A DNA stretch of 8,868 nt from assembly GCA_946412445.1 (NCBI GenBank), contig CAMKHH010000031.1:1-8868 (forward strand), given 5' to 3'. Below, piece by piece: positions 1 to 6,870 of the stretch. Under the pieces are notes generated by a model. That model was given only the letters and a program-made list of their open reading frames with translations, was not told where the DNA came from and ran no database searches. Numbering within the stretch: position 1 is the stretch's first letter; every line of letters starts with the position of its first letter. Source of the DNA: an uncultured Eubacterium sp. (GTDB lineage Bacteria; Bacillota; Clostridia; Lachnospirales; Lachnospiraceae). The position numbers and the translations under genes are program-made.

Positions 1-600
1 ATCGTATATGAAAAGGGAAAACCGAAACGAGCGGATTATCGAAAATTCCGTATAAAATCGGTCAAAGGCCCTAATGATTATGCCAGCATGAAAGAAGTTC
101 TGACGAGACGGTTCCGGCGTGGCGTAGAACAGGATTCCGGATTTGAGCGTCTGCCGGATCTGATCATGATGGATGGAGGACGAGGTCAGGTAAATATTGC
201 GCTAGAAGTTCTGGAGGAGATGGGGCTTGATATCCCCGTATCCGGCATGGTAAAGGATGATAAACACCGGACCCGCGGACTGTACTTTAATAACGTGGAG
301 ATTCCCATCGATAAGGATAGTGAAGGCTTTAAATTGATTACCAGAATACAGGATGAAGCACATCGTTTTGCGATTGAATACCATCGCCTTTTAAGGAGCA
401 AAGGGCAGGTGCATTCTATTTTAGACGATATTCCCGGAATCGGACCGACCAGAAGGAAGGAACTGATGCGCCACTTCCAGGGAATTGACGAGATAAAAGC
501 AGCAACTGTGGAGGAGCTTTCCAAACTTCCGTCTATGAATGAAAAATCTGCAAAAGCGGTGTATGAATTTTTCCATGAAACATCGGATGACATTAGTTGA
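1..600 (+). CDS. uvrC: UvrC, excinuclease ABC subunit C (3' part only)
   Basis: This is the C-terminal ~199 residues of UvrC, open from base 1, so its start lies left of the window. UvrC makes the dual incisions around DNA lesions recognised by UvrA and UvrB in nucleotide excision repair. The fragment covers the RNase H-like 5'-incision domain: the MMDGGRGQ motif carries a catalytic Asp (fragment residue 58), and DEAHRFA carries the catalytic His (residue 121). The first Asp of the triad would lie upstream. A tandem helix-hairpin-helix DNA-binding region follows from about residue 140, with a classic IPGIGP first hairpin. In the second hairpin the usual PG(I/V) is PSM, so its Gly is replaced by Ser. 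It ends in TGA at 598-600, and the promoter of hprK overlaps this stop. Assignment is very secure; only the length is incomplete. Confidence 0.97.
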   Translation: MVYEKGKPKRADYRKFRIKSVKGPNDYASMKEVLTRRFRRGVEQDSGFERLPDLIMMDGGRGQVNIALEVLEEMGLDIPVSGMVKDDKHRTRGLYFNNVEIPIDKDSEGFKLITRIQDEAHRFAIEYHRLLRSKGQVHSILDDIPGIGPTRRKELMRHFQGIDEIKAATVEELSKLPSMNEKSAKAVYEFFHETSDDIS

Positions 601-625
601 AGTGATGGTGGCGATATGATAAAAT
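597..625 (+). promoter_or_regulatory. Predicted promoter of hprK-glk
   Basis: A -35 TTGAAG at 597-602 is followed after exactly 17 nt by a -10 TAAAAT at 620-625. A TG at 617-618 makes it an extended -10 (TGATAAAAT). The -35 lies across the uvrC stop codon. A start near 632 would give a ~40-nt leader to the hprK ATG. This is a sigma-A type prediction from sequence alone, but the match and spacing are good. Confidence 0.65.
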
Positions 626-670
626 AGTAACATATAGAGTGAAAGGCCATATGGAGAAAGGAAGAGGCGT

Positions 671-1603
671 ATGAAAGAGATTAGTCTGGTTAATTTGGTC
701 GAGGAAATGAATCTCAAGAATCTGACTCCGGATATTGAGATGACGGACGTCAAAATTTCAATACCGGATATTAACCGCCCTGCTTTACAGCTGACAGGAT
801 ATTATGAGCATTTTGCGAGTGAACGCGTTCAGATTATCGGTTATGTTGAGTTCACTTATCTGCAGCATCTGGATGAAGAAAAGAGAGTAAAGGCTTTTGA
901 GCAATTTGTATCCAGGGATATACCCTGTGTGATTTTTACCACTCAGATGATTCCGGGTAATGAGCTTTTGCAGCTGTGCAGGAAATATAAGGTACCTGCT
1001 CTTGGAACAGATAAGAAGACTTCTGCATTTATGGCAGAGATTATCCGCTGGCTGAATGTCCAGCTGGCCCCGGCAATCTCCATACACGGTGTGTTGGTGG
1101 ATGTATTTGGTGAAGGCGTTCTGATCATGGGTGAAAGCGGAATAGGAAAGAGCGAAGCGGCACTGGAACTGATTAAGCGGGGTCACAGGCTTGTAAGTGA
1201 TGATGTAGTGGAAATCAGCCGGGTCAGTGATATCACGCTGGTCGGGTCAGCACCGGATATCACCAGGCATTTCATCGAATTACGGGGTATAGGTATCATC
1301 GACGTAAAAACCTTGTTTGGTGTTGAAAGCGTGAAGAATACCCAATCCATAGATTTAGTAATCAAACTGGAAGAATGGGACAGGGATAAAGAGTATGACC
1401 GTCTTGGTCTGGAAGAGGAGTATATAGAGCTTCTGGGCAATCAGGTTGTGTGCCACTCCCTTCCCATTCGTCCAGGAAGGAACCTTGCTATCATAGTGGA
1501 AACCGCAGCTGTAAATCACAGACAGAAGAAAATGGGCTATAATGCCGCACAGGAATTGTACAAGCGTGTGCAGGCGAATCTTGCAAAGAAAAGAGAGGAC
1601 TAG
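671..1603 (+). CDS. hprK: HPr kinase/phosphorylase
   Basis: This 310-residue protein has the usual length for HprK. The enzyme phosphorylates Ser46 of the PTS protein HPr with ATP or pyrophosphate, and dephosphorylates it under poor-carbon conditions. HPr-Ser-P is the CcpA corepressor in Firmicute catabolite control. The N-terminal HprK_N domain spans roughly residues 1-130 and the kinase domain the rest. Visible motifs are H139 in the IHGVLVD stretch, the Walker A loop GESGIGKS at 154-161, the acid pair D177-D178 in LVSDD, and the HprK signature IELRGIGIID at 202-211. AGGA at 659-662 sits 8 nt before the ATG. An ATG at 651 is out of frame. Glucokinase follows 5 nt after the stop, with its ribosome site inside the hprK end. 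No key residue appears to be missing. Confidence 0.97.
   Translation: MKEISLVNLVEEMNLKNLTPDIEMTDVKISIPDINRPALQLTGYYEHFASERVQIIGYVEFTYLQHLDEEKRVKAFEQFVSRDIPCVIFTTQMIPGNELLQLCRKYKVPALGTDKKTSAFMAEIIRWLNVQLAPAISIHGVLVDVFGEGVLIMGESGIGKSEAALELIKRGHRLVSDDVVEISRVSDITLVGSAPDITRHFIELRGIGIIDVKTLFGVESVKNTQSIDLVIKLEEWDRDKEYDRLGLEEEYIELLGNQVVCHSLPIRPGRNLAIIVETAAVNHRQKKMGYNAAQELYKRVQANLAKKRED
1592..1598 (+). promoter_or_regulatory. Ribosome binding site for the GTG start of glucokinase
   Basis: AGAGAGG lies inside the last codons of hprK, 10 nt before a GTG codon at 1609. It supports GTG as the glucokinase start and suggests coupling of the two genes. No ATG in this frame is close enough to give the N-terminal strand of a ROK protein. 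Confidence 0.7.
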
Positions 1604-1608
1604 ATAAA

Positions 1609-2544
1609 GTGGCTGGATATGTATTTGGAGTTGACATAGGCGGGACGTCCATAAAGTTTGGATTATTCAGAACGGATGGAACAGTGCTGGACAAGTGGGA
1701 AGTAAAAACACGGACACAGAATAACGGATGCGAAATTTTACCTGATGTTGCCAGGAGTGTGCAGCAAAAGATGAAGGAAAAGGAGCTTTCCAAAGAGGAT
1801 GTGGCCGGATTAGGCATAGGGGTACCGGGACCGGTCATAGCCGAGCGGGAGGTTCTGGCGGCAGTCAACCTTTTCTGGGGACATAAAAAAGTTGCAGAGG
1901 AACTGGAAGAATTGTTGGGAATTCCCATAAAAGTTGGAAATGATGCCAATGTAGCCGCACTGGGTGAGATGTGGAAAGGCGGAGGAAAAGGGACAAAGAA
2001 TCTGATTATGGTTACTCTTGGAACCGGTGTAGGCGGCGGAATTATTGTGGATGGGAAAATTGTGACCGGAGCCCATGGAGCAGGGGGAGAGATCGGTCAC
2101 GCTGCTATGGAGCCGGAGCTTGCTGAGGCCTGTAACTGCGGAAATCATGGATGTCTGGAGCAGTTTACTTCGGCTACAGGCCTTGTCAGACTTGCAAGGC
2201 AGGAACTTGCAAGGACAAAGGAGAAGACAGTTCTGAATCCGGACCGGATTTCTGCGAAGGATGTGTTGGATGCGTATAAAGAAGGCGACAGCACAGCGGT
2301 CAGGGTTGTAGATGATTTTGCGCGATATCTGGGAAATGCACTCGCCATCTTTGCCTGTGTTGTAGATCCTGAGATTTTTGTAATAGGCGGCGGTGTTTCA
2401 AAAGCCGGCCAGCCGTTAATTGATGCAATCCGGAAATTTTATAAGAGGTTTGCTTTTGCCGCTTGTAAAGAAACGCCTCTGGCTCAGGCAGAGTTGGGTA
2501 ACGATGCCGGAATCTATGGAGCGGCGAAGCTGGCTCTTGAATAA
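1609..2544 (+). CDS. glk: ROK-family glucokinase (GTG start)
   Basis: This 311-residue ROK-family sugar kinase probably phosphorylates glucose to glucose-6-phosphate with ATP in the cytoplasm. The N-terminal phosphate-binding motif is DIGGT at residues 9-13. The catalytic base is D112 in GNDANVAALGE. A glycine-rich GTGVGGG stretch follows. The ROK metal site is intact: H164 in GGEIGH, then C175, C177 and C182 in CNCGNHGCLE. Substrate specificity within the ROK family cannot be fixed by eye; glucose is inferred from the close match to Firmicute GlcK-type enzymes and from the hprK neighbour. The gene ends at TAA 2542-2544, directly before a large hairpin. An intact zinc site and no DNA-binding N-terminal domain argue against a ROK repressor such as XylR or NagC. 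Confidence 0.92.
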   Translation: MAGYVFGVDIGGTSIKFGLFRTDGTVLDKWEVKTRTQNNGCEILPDVARSVQQKMKEKELSKEDVAGLGIGVPGPVIAEREVLAAVNLFWGHKKVAEELEELLGIPIKVGNDANVAALGEMWKGGGKGTKNLIMVTLGTGVGGGIIVDGKIVTGAHGAGGEIGHAAMEPELAEACNCGNHGCLEQFTSATGLVRLARQELARTKEKTVLNPDRISAKDVLDAYKEGDSTAVRVVDDFARYLGNALAIFACVVDPEIFVIGGGVSKAGQPLIDAIRKFYKRFAFAACKETPLAQAELGNDAGIYGAAKLALE

Positions 2545-2546
2545 AT

Positions 2547-2619
2547 AAATGGCTGCTATATTATGATTGTTCTATTGTGGGTACTTACCCTTAGAAACTA
2601 CATAATATAACAGCCATTT
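2547..2619 (+). terminator. Long hairpin terminator between convergent glk and PBP genes
   Basis: Arms at 2547-2565 and 2601-2619 pair over 19 positions with one mismatch (aaatggctg... against ...cagccattt), enclosing a 35-nt loop. The loop contains a second small hairpin, GGGT/ACCC, at 2579-2590. On the + strand a T-run follows (2616-2621), so it should end glk transcripts. On the - strand the flank reads ATTTATTTAT, a weaker T-rich tail, so it may also end the PBP transcript. Both genes stop within 10 nt of the stem. Confidence 0.8.
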
Positions 2620-2627
2620 TTCTGCTT

Positions 2628-5138
2628 TTATCCCTGGGAATCCTCCGACGGTGACGGGCTATCCGGAGCAGGGGGTGGATCGGCGGGCGTCTCTGTAGGA
2701 TTTTCACCTGCATTTTCAGGTTTTTTCTCGCCTTCAGATGGAGAGGGCACAGGGGAGTTTGCATCCGGTGTAGGTGTTGGCGTAGGTGTTGGCGCTACAT
2801 AGTGCTGTGTACACCTCTTGGTAGGAACACTGTCAAGGTCGAAGTATTCGGTAGCACGGGGACAACCGGATCCGGCCAGTAATCCGGAAGCCGAACAGAT
2901 AGTTGCTTCCTTTACTGTTGAAGGTTCTTCAAATCCTACATCAGGCAGGCCCTCATGAATGCGGCTCATTACCTTCTGCCACAATACTTTATGAAAGTTC
3001 TGCGAGTTTTTGGGAACCGCTATATTGTTGTCATAACCGGCCCATACAGCGGCGGTGTAATAAGGCGTAAAACCGGCAAATACAAGATCCTTAGCGGAAG
3101 TAGTGGTTCCTGTCTTCCCCGCCACAGACATGTTGTCCAGCCTGCACATAGTACCCGTCCCATAGTTTACGACATCCTCCATAGCACTTGTAAGGAGATA
3201 AGCAGTGCTTTCCTTGAAGATATGTGTCTTTACCGGTGTATTATCCAGAAGCACATTCCCTTCCTGATCTAACACTTTTGTATATAATACGGGCTCCAGA
3301 TAACTCCCTTTGTTAGCAATTGCCGCGTAGGCTGCAGTCAGCTGCAGAGTAGTGACGCCTTTGCTGACGCCTCCCAGAGCCAGAGGTTGTCTGATATCCA
3401 CAGCCGTTGAATCAACCAGGCCATCAAAGCCCATCTTCTTAAGATAGTTGAATCCAAGCTGAGGCGTAATATCGGTCAAAGTTTTTACTGCTACGATATT
3501 ATAAGAATTTTCTATTGACTTTCGTATTGTCACATCCCCATGATACCTTCCATCCGCATTCTTGAGCGGAGTTCCGGTTTCATACTGATATGGCTCATCT
3601 GCAACAACCGTTGACAGGGTAATGGCATCCGTATCCAATGCCGGGCCGTAGGTGGATAGAATCTTAAAAGTAGAACCGGGCTGCCGATAGGTATCGGTAC
3701 CACGATTTAGCGTCAGACTGGCAGTTTTTGTACCCCGTCCGCCTATCAGTCCTTTTACATACCCGGTATATTGATCCATAATTACCATGGATGCCTGAGG
3801 CTCGGGTGTGAAACTGGTGCGTTCTGCAACGATGGTATCGCCTTCCTTCACAATTGCAGCCTTGTAAGTATCCACGGCTGCCTGAGCTTCTTCTTCTGTG
3901 GTGAACAGCAGATCAAAGCCTTCATCGCCCTGATCCCGAAAATACTTTTGAAGCATCTCCTGACTGTAATTTTTAATTTCATCGGGCTTATCTGCATGCT
4001 TTACGGATAATGCCCAGTCCAGACCGATTTCGGTTCCCGCAGGATAGTTATCGGGATTTTGAAATTCTTCGTCCATAATCTGCTGGATACTTTGATCCTG
4101 CGTGGTATAAATCTTTAACCCGCCACTGTAAATCGCATTTTTGGCCTGTATTTCCGAATAGCCTTTCTGGGTCATTAAATCTTCCTTCAGGCGGGTGACC
4201 AGAGCATCCACAAAATAAGAATATGGCTGATCGGTCGTGGAGTCAGAATCCTGTATGACCCGGGAGTATACATCATCTGCCATAGCCTCATCATATTCTG
4301 CCTGGGAGATATAATTTTGCTTCAGCATATCGCCAAGCACTTTTTTTCTGCGCTGCGCATTGTATTCGGGATGCCGTTTCGGATTGTATTTGCTGGGGTT
4401 TTGTGGAATTGCTGCCAGGGCAGTGCTTTCTGATAGACTTAAGTCTGCACAGTTTTTTCCAAAATATGTCTGGGCAGCCGTCTGAATCCCATAGGCTCCC
4501 GCACCAAAGTTAACTGTGTTCAAATAGTTTTCCAGAATAATGTCTTTGGCATTCAGTCCCTTGGCATTCAGGCTGCTCTCAAGCTTGACAGCGAGATACT
4601 GCTCCTGGAATTTCCGGCGGAATCGTTCCATGGATCCCTCATGCACCCAGTTCGTAAAGACATTGTTCTTCAGCAGCTGCTGTGTGATCGTGCTGGCACC
4701 TTCCATATTCTTGCCACGGTTTTTTACAGCGACAAAAACTGCTCGTGCGATACCCTGAGGGTCAATTCCGTTATGTTCATAAAAACGGGAATCTTCAATT
4801 GCCACAATAGCATGCTGCATACTTTCCGGGATTTCATCGATGGACACCGAAATACGGTTGCCATCCGAAGAATTTAATTTCTGTATTTCATTACCATCTG
4901 AGTCATAGATAAAAGTTGCATAACCCATTGGCATAATATTAACGTCCGAGATATCAGGTGCACTGTCAATCAGTCCCCGGAAGGCTCCGATTCCAAGACA
5001 GATACCCATAGCTAAGATGGTCAGAAGGCCAAAAAACAACACACGCAATGCGGTCACACCAGCCGTCTTTTCAATCTTGGCGGACGAAGAGTTGATTTTC
5101 TCACGCTTCCCGGATACGCTCTTTTTACCAAAGTTCAT
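2628..5138 (-). CDS. Class A penicillin-binding protein (PBP1a-like), bifunctional glycosyltransferase/transpeptidase
   Basis: This 836-residue enzyme polymerises lipid II and crosslinks peptidoglycan at the outer face of the membrane. A basic, Lys-rich cytoplasmic N-terminus (1-28) leads into one membrane anchor at about 31-53. The GT51 glycosyltransferase domain follows, with EDSRFYEH and its catalytic Glu E115, then TITQQLLKN. The transpeptidase domain carries S489-T-F-K492 (SxxK), S545-Y-N547 (SxN) and K675-T-G (KTG), so all three active-site motifs are intact. A C-terminal segment with C748, C759 and C776 resembles the end of other Firmicute PBP1a proteins. It is followed by a 55-residue disordered Pro/Thr/Ser/Glu tail (782-836) beginning with a TP repeat. 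The ATG at 5138 is preceded by a GAAAGG ribosome site 7 nt away. It is a single-gene unit, divergent from the IMPACT-family gene. Confidence 0.96.
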   Translation of the reverse strand: MNFGKKSVSGKREKINSSSAKIEKTAGVTALRVLFFGLLTILAMGICLGIGAFRGLIDSAPDISDVNIMPMGYATFIYDSDGNEIQKLNSSDGNRISVSIDEIPESMQHAIVAIEDSRFYEHNGIDPQGIARAVFVAVKNRGKNMEGASTITQQLLKNNVFTNWVHEGSMERFRRKFQEQYLAVKLESSLNAKGLNAKDIILENYLNTVNFGAGAYGIQTAAQTYFGKNCADLSLSESTALAAIPQNPSKYNPKRHPEYNAQRRKKVLGDMLKQNYISQAEYDEAMADDVYSRVIQDSDSTTDQPYSYFVDALVTRLKEDLMTQKGYSEIQAKNAIYSGGLKIYTTQDQSIQQIMDEEFQNPDNYPAGTEIGLDWALSVKHADKPDEIKNYSQEMLQKYFRDQGDEGFDLLFTTEEEAQAAVDTYKAAIVKEGDTIVAERTSFTPEPQASMVIMDQYTGYVKGLIGGRGTKTASLTLNRGTDTYRQPGSTFKILSTYGPALDTDAITLSTVVADEPYQYETGTPLKNADGRYHGDVTIRKSIENSYNIVAVKTLTDITPQLGFNYLKKMGFDGLVDSTAVDIRQPLALGGVSKGVTTLQLTAAYAAIANKGSYLEPVLYTKVLDQEGNVLLDNTPVKTHIFKESTAYLLTSAMEDVVNYGTGTMCRLDNMSVAGKTGTTTSAKDLVFAGFTPYYTAAVWAGYDNNIAVPKNSQNFHKVLWQKVMSRIHEGLPDVGFEEPSTVKEATICSASGLLAGSGCPRATEYFDLDSVPTKRCTQHYVAPTPTPTPTPDANSPVPSPSEGEKKPENAGENPTETPADPPPAPDSPSPSEDSQG
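2770..2793 (-). repeat. 12-bp tandem repeat coding the Thr-Pro run of the PBP tail
   Basis: Two exact copies of GTAGGTGTTGGC (as read on the + strand) lie head to tail at 2770-2781 and 2782-2793. They encode the PTPTPTP run at the start of the PBP tail. Twelve bases is a multiple of three, so gain or loss of copies would keep the frame. The repeat is short and may simply reflect codon choice in a Thr-Pro run. Confidence 0.7.
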
Positions 5139-5196
5139 ACTGTACCCTTTCTTTATACTTCTTTCAACTGCTATATATTTTTAATAATCAGACTTC

Positions 5197-5225
5197 ATTA
5201 TAACAAATATCAAATTTGAAATAAA
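5197..5225 (-). promoter_or_regulatory. Predicted promoter of the PBP gene
   Basis: On the - strand there is a perfect -10 TATAAT at 5202-5197, preceded by TGT (5205-5203), giving an extended -10. Seventeen nt upstream is a weak -35, TTTATT (5225-5220). A start near 5190 gives a leader of about 50 nt before the ATG at 5138. The -10 is convincing; the -35 is poor, as is common when the TGn element is present. Confidence 0.6.
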
Positions 5226-5241
5226 GCCCCCTAAACAAAAG

Positions 5242-5272
5242 TTCATATAATCTTCATCAAATGTGCTATAAT
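5242..5272 (+). promoter_or_regulatory. Predicted promoter of the IMPACT-family gene
   Basis: A perfect TATAAT at 5267-5272 is preceded by TGC at 5264-5266, an extended -10. The best -35-like hexamer is TTCATA at 5242-5247 with a 19-nt spacer, which is weak. The predicted start near 5279 lies about 25 nt before the ATG. Confidence 0.6.
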
Positions 5273-5304
5273 ATAAATGATTTATACGGAATTGGGGTGA
5301 AAAC

Positions 5305-5970
5305 ATGATCGAAAGATATAAGACAATCTACAGTGGCAGCGAGGCGGAGACGCTTGAGAAGAAATCACGGTTTATAGCGAATGTCAGGTTAGCGGAAAGC
5401 GAAGAAGAGGCACTTGCATTTATAGAGGAAATGAAAAAAAAGTATTGGGATGCCAGCCATAACTGCTTTGCCTATACGGTTGGGGAACGTCAGGAAATCG
5501 TGAGGGCAGGAGATGATGGAGAACCAGGGGGAACAGCCGGACGCCCGATGCTGGATGTGCTTCTGGGTGAGGGACTGTGCAATACCGCTTTAGTGGTGAC
5601 CCGTTATTTTGGCGGGACACTTCTTGGAACAGGAGGTCTTGTCCGTGCCTATTCTGCTGCTGCCCGGGAGGGAATAAAAGCCAGTACCACCATTGAGAAG
5701 CAATACGGAACACTTCTGGAAATCCAAACCGATTATAACGGAATAGGAAAGATTCAGTATATTTTGGGAAAGCATAAGATTCCCATCACAGATAGTCAGT
5801 ATACGGATGTTGCGGCAATCACAATCCTGGCACCCATCAGTCAAATCCAGTCCCTGAAGGCAGAGATTACAGAAGCTACCAATGGGCGGGCGGTCATGAG
5901 CGAGAAAGAAAACCGTTATTTTGCTATCCTGAAAGGAAGAATTCTAACCGGTGATGCACTACGGCCATAA
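5305..5970 (+). CDS. IMPACT/YigZ (YvyE) family protein, UPF0029
   Basis: This 221-residue protein matches the usual length and two-domain plan of the bacterial YigZ/YvyE family. The N-terminal UPF0029 (IMPACT) domain has the family's conserved stretches: KKSRFIA (19-25), DASHNCFAY (49-57), AGDDGEPGGTAGRPM (68-82) and VVTRYFGGTLLGTGGL (97-112). The C-terminal part from about residue 135 corresponds to DUF1949, a ferredoxin-like fold. Eukaryotic IMPACT regulates the Gcn2 kinase. The bacterial role is not settled, and a ribosome or nucleic-acid link is only proposed. The GGGGTGA ribosome site at 5294-5300 lies 4 nt from the ATG, a slightly tight spacing. It is a single-gene unit; neither neighbour hints at its function. 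Confidence 0.93.
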   Translation: MIERYKTIYSGSEAETLEKKSRFIANVRLAESEEEALAFIEEMKKKYWDASHNCFAYTVGERQEIVRAGDDGEPGGTAGRPMLDVLLGEGLCNTALVVTRYFGGTLLGTGGLVRAYSAAAREGIKASTTIEKQYGTLLEIQTDYNGIGKIQYILGKHKIPITDSQYTDVAAITILAPISQIQSLKAEITEATNGRAVMSEKENRYFAILKGRILTGDALRP

Positions 5971-5977
5971 AATAAAC

Positions 5978-5997
5978 CGGAGCCCTTCAGGGCTCCG
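5978..5997 (-). terminator. Terminator of the cyclophilin gene
   Basis: A perfect 8-bp GC-rich stem, CGGAGCCC (5978-5985) with GGGCTCCG (5990-5997), encloses a TTCA loop. On the - strand it is followed by GTTTATTTTA, a T-rich tail, so it best serves the cyclophilin gene arriving from the right. On the + strand the following bases are AAACAG with no T-run, so it is not a classical terminator for the IMPACT-family gene, though that gene ends only 8 nt before the stem. Confidence 0.8.
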
Positions 5998-6034
5998 AAA
6001 CAGATAACTATCCAGCTATATCTTTACGTGGCAA

Positions 6035-6553
6035 TCAGCACTTTTCAGGTTCAGGATAATCCTCACCTGAGGTGTCTGCAGTTACAGATGCAATTTTTAC
6101 AGCCTCCAGAGGGCAGTCTCTGTAATCGGCAGGAACATTCGCAATCTTGTCAACCACTTCAAGACCTTCTATTACCTTTCCGAAGGCAGCATAGGCACCA
6201 TCCAGATGAGGTGAATTCTTATGCATGATAAAGAACTGGCTGCCGGCGGAGTCTGGCTGCATGGCACGTGCCATGGATAATACACCTTCTTCGTGATTCA
6301 GGCTATTTTCGAAACCGTTTTGGGAAAATTCCCCCTTGATGTTATAGCCGGGGCCGCCTGTGCCATTTCCGACCGGGCATCCGCCCTGAATCATAAAGCC
6401 CGGAATGACACGATGGAAGGTCAGACCGTTGTAAAAGCCCTTTTTAACCAGGCTGATAAAATTGTTCACCGTATTCGGTGCGATTTCCGGATAAAGCTCT
6501 GCTTTCATTACATCCCCGTTTTCCAGTGTTATCGTAATTATTGGATTTGCCAT
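6035..6553 (-). CDS. Cyclophilin-type peptidyl-prolyl cis-trans isomerase
   Basis: This 172-residue single-domain cyclophilin has no signal peptide or membrane segment and is presumably cytoplasmic. It catalyses cis-trans isomerisation of Xaa-Pro bonds during protein folding. The active-site core FHRVIPGFMIQGG (46-58) supplies the catalytic Arg R48 together with F53 and Q56. GSQFFIM (104-110) and HLDGAYAAFGKV (116-127) complete the fold. The position that is Trp121 in human cyclophilin A, important for cyclosporin binding, is H116 here. Many bacterial cyclophilins also lack this Trp, so weak cyclosporin sensitivity is expected. The CTCCTT complement at 6560-6565 is an AAGGAG ribosome site 6 nt from the ATG. 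It lies downstream of the terminator of the tsaE operon and probably has its own promoter. Confidence 0.95.
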   Translation of the reverse strand: MANPIITITLENGDVMKAELYPEIAPNTVNNFISLVKKGFYNGLTFHRVIPGFMIQGGCPVGNGTGGPGYNIKGEFSQNGFENSLNHEEGVLSMARAMQPDSAGSQFFIMHKNSPHLDGAYAAFGKVIEGLEVVDKIANVPADYRDCPLEAVKIASVTADTSGEDYPEPEKC

Positions 6554-6586
6554 ATGAATCTCCTTTTAAAATTTGATATAGGGACT

Positions 6587-6615
6587 ATTTTACAAGAAAA
6601 CCCCTCTTTCCGCAA
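6587..6615 (-). promoter_or_regulatory. Possible cyclophilin promoter overlapping the upstream terminator
   Basis: On the - strand a TAAAAT (6592-6587) lies 17 nt downstream of TTGCGG (6615-6610). The -35 candidate sits in the loop and arm of the terminator hairpin of the preceding gene. The -10 matches the consensus at 5 of 6 positions and the -35 at 3 of 6. It is offered because a terminator and only 45 nt precede the cyclophilin ATG, leaving little room elsewhere. Confidence 0.35.
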
Positions 6616-6623
6616 GAGGGGTT
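6599..6623 (-). terminator. Terminator at the end of the tsaE-tsaB-rimI-small ORF unit
   Basis: A perfect 10-bp stem pairs AACCCCTCTT (6599-6608) with AAGAGGGGTT (6614-6623) around a 5-nt loop. On the - strand it is followed by TTTTCTTGT, a T-tract. The stem begins 4 nt after the stop codon of the small cysteine-rich ORF. This is a textbook intrinsic terminator for transcripts coming from the right. Confidence 0.88.
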
Positions 6624-6627
6624 CTGT

Positions 6628-6870
6628 CTATAGTTCCGAGATTTCTGAAATCTCCGGTGGGATTGCAAGCGTCGCCACGATTTTGTCATAACAGGATTCA
6701 CATAATTCAAAACGGTGTCTTTCCATATCCTTTCCGGAAAAGTATCCCCAACAGCTGTCTACATAACAGATGTCCTCTACAGGCGCGTCATCTATAAGCT
6801 TCAATTCTCTGCCACAGCAATTGCAGACTACACGAATCAGCTTTTTTGTTTTTTTATCATACGTTCTCAT
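6628..6870 (-). CDS. Small cysteine-rich, probably zinc-binding protein of unknown function
   Basis: This 80-residue soluble protein has two CxxC knuckles, C16-NC-C19 and C57-ES-C60, separated by 37 residues, a spacing typical of zinc-ribbon or treble-clef folds. Other Cys are C18, C35 and C40. The middle holds an aromatic WGYFSGKD segment (41-48) and the stretch RFELCESCYDKI (53-64). I recognise it only as the kind of short conserved hypothetical found in clostridia. Start choice: the frame stays open to a TTG at 6885, but that TTG lies against a perfect GGAGG (6883-6879), which sits 8 nt before the ATG at 6870. The ATG is therefore the start. It lies 74 nt downstream of rimI with no visible promoter or terminator between, and just before a strong terminator, so it is probably the last gene of the tsaE operon. 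Metal binding is inference. Confidence 0.82.
   Translation of the reverse strand: MRTYDKKTKKLIRVVCNCCGRELKLIDDAPVEDICYVDSCWGYFSGKDMERHRFELCESCYDKIVATLAIPPEISEISEL

Noticed and set aside
186..650. Open frame on the - strand across uvrC
   Set aside because: Antisense to a clearly conserved UvrC domain. The translation is Ser/Ile-rich without motifs, and there is no ribosome site.
629..656. CATAT/ATATG inverted repeat in the hprK leader as a regulatory stem
   Set aside because: It is a five-base AT pairing across a wide loop, as expected by chance. I also found no convincing CcpA cre site there.
1491..1949. 152-codon - strand frame across the hprK/glk junction
   Set aside because: Opposite to two well-supported genes. 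The composition is that of a reverse-frame shadow (Ser/Pro/Thr-rich).
6293..6691. 132-codon + strand frame across the cyclophilin gene and its upstream terminator
   Set aside because: It crosses a strong - strand terminator and a conserved gene, with no recognisable domain.
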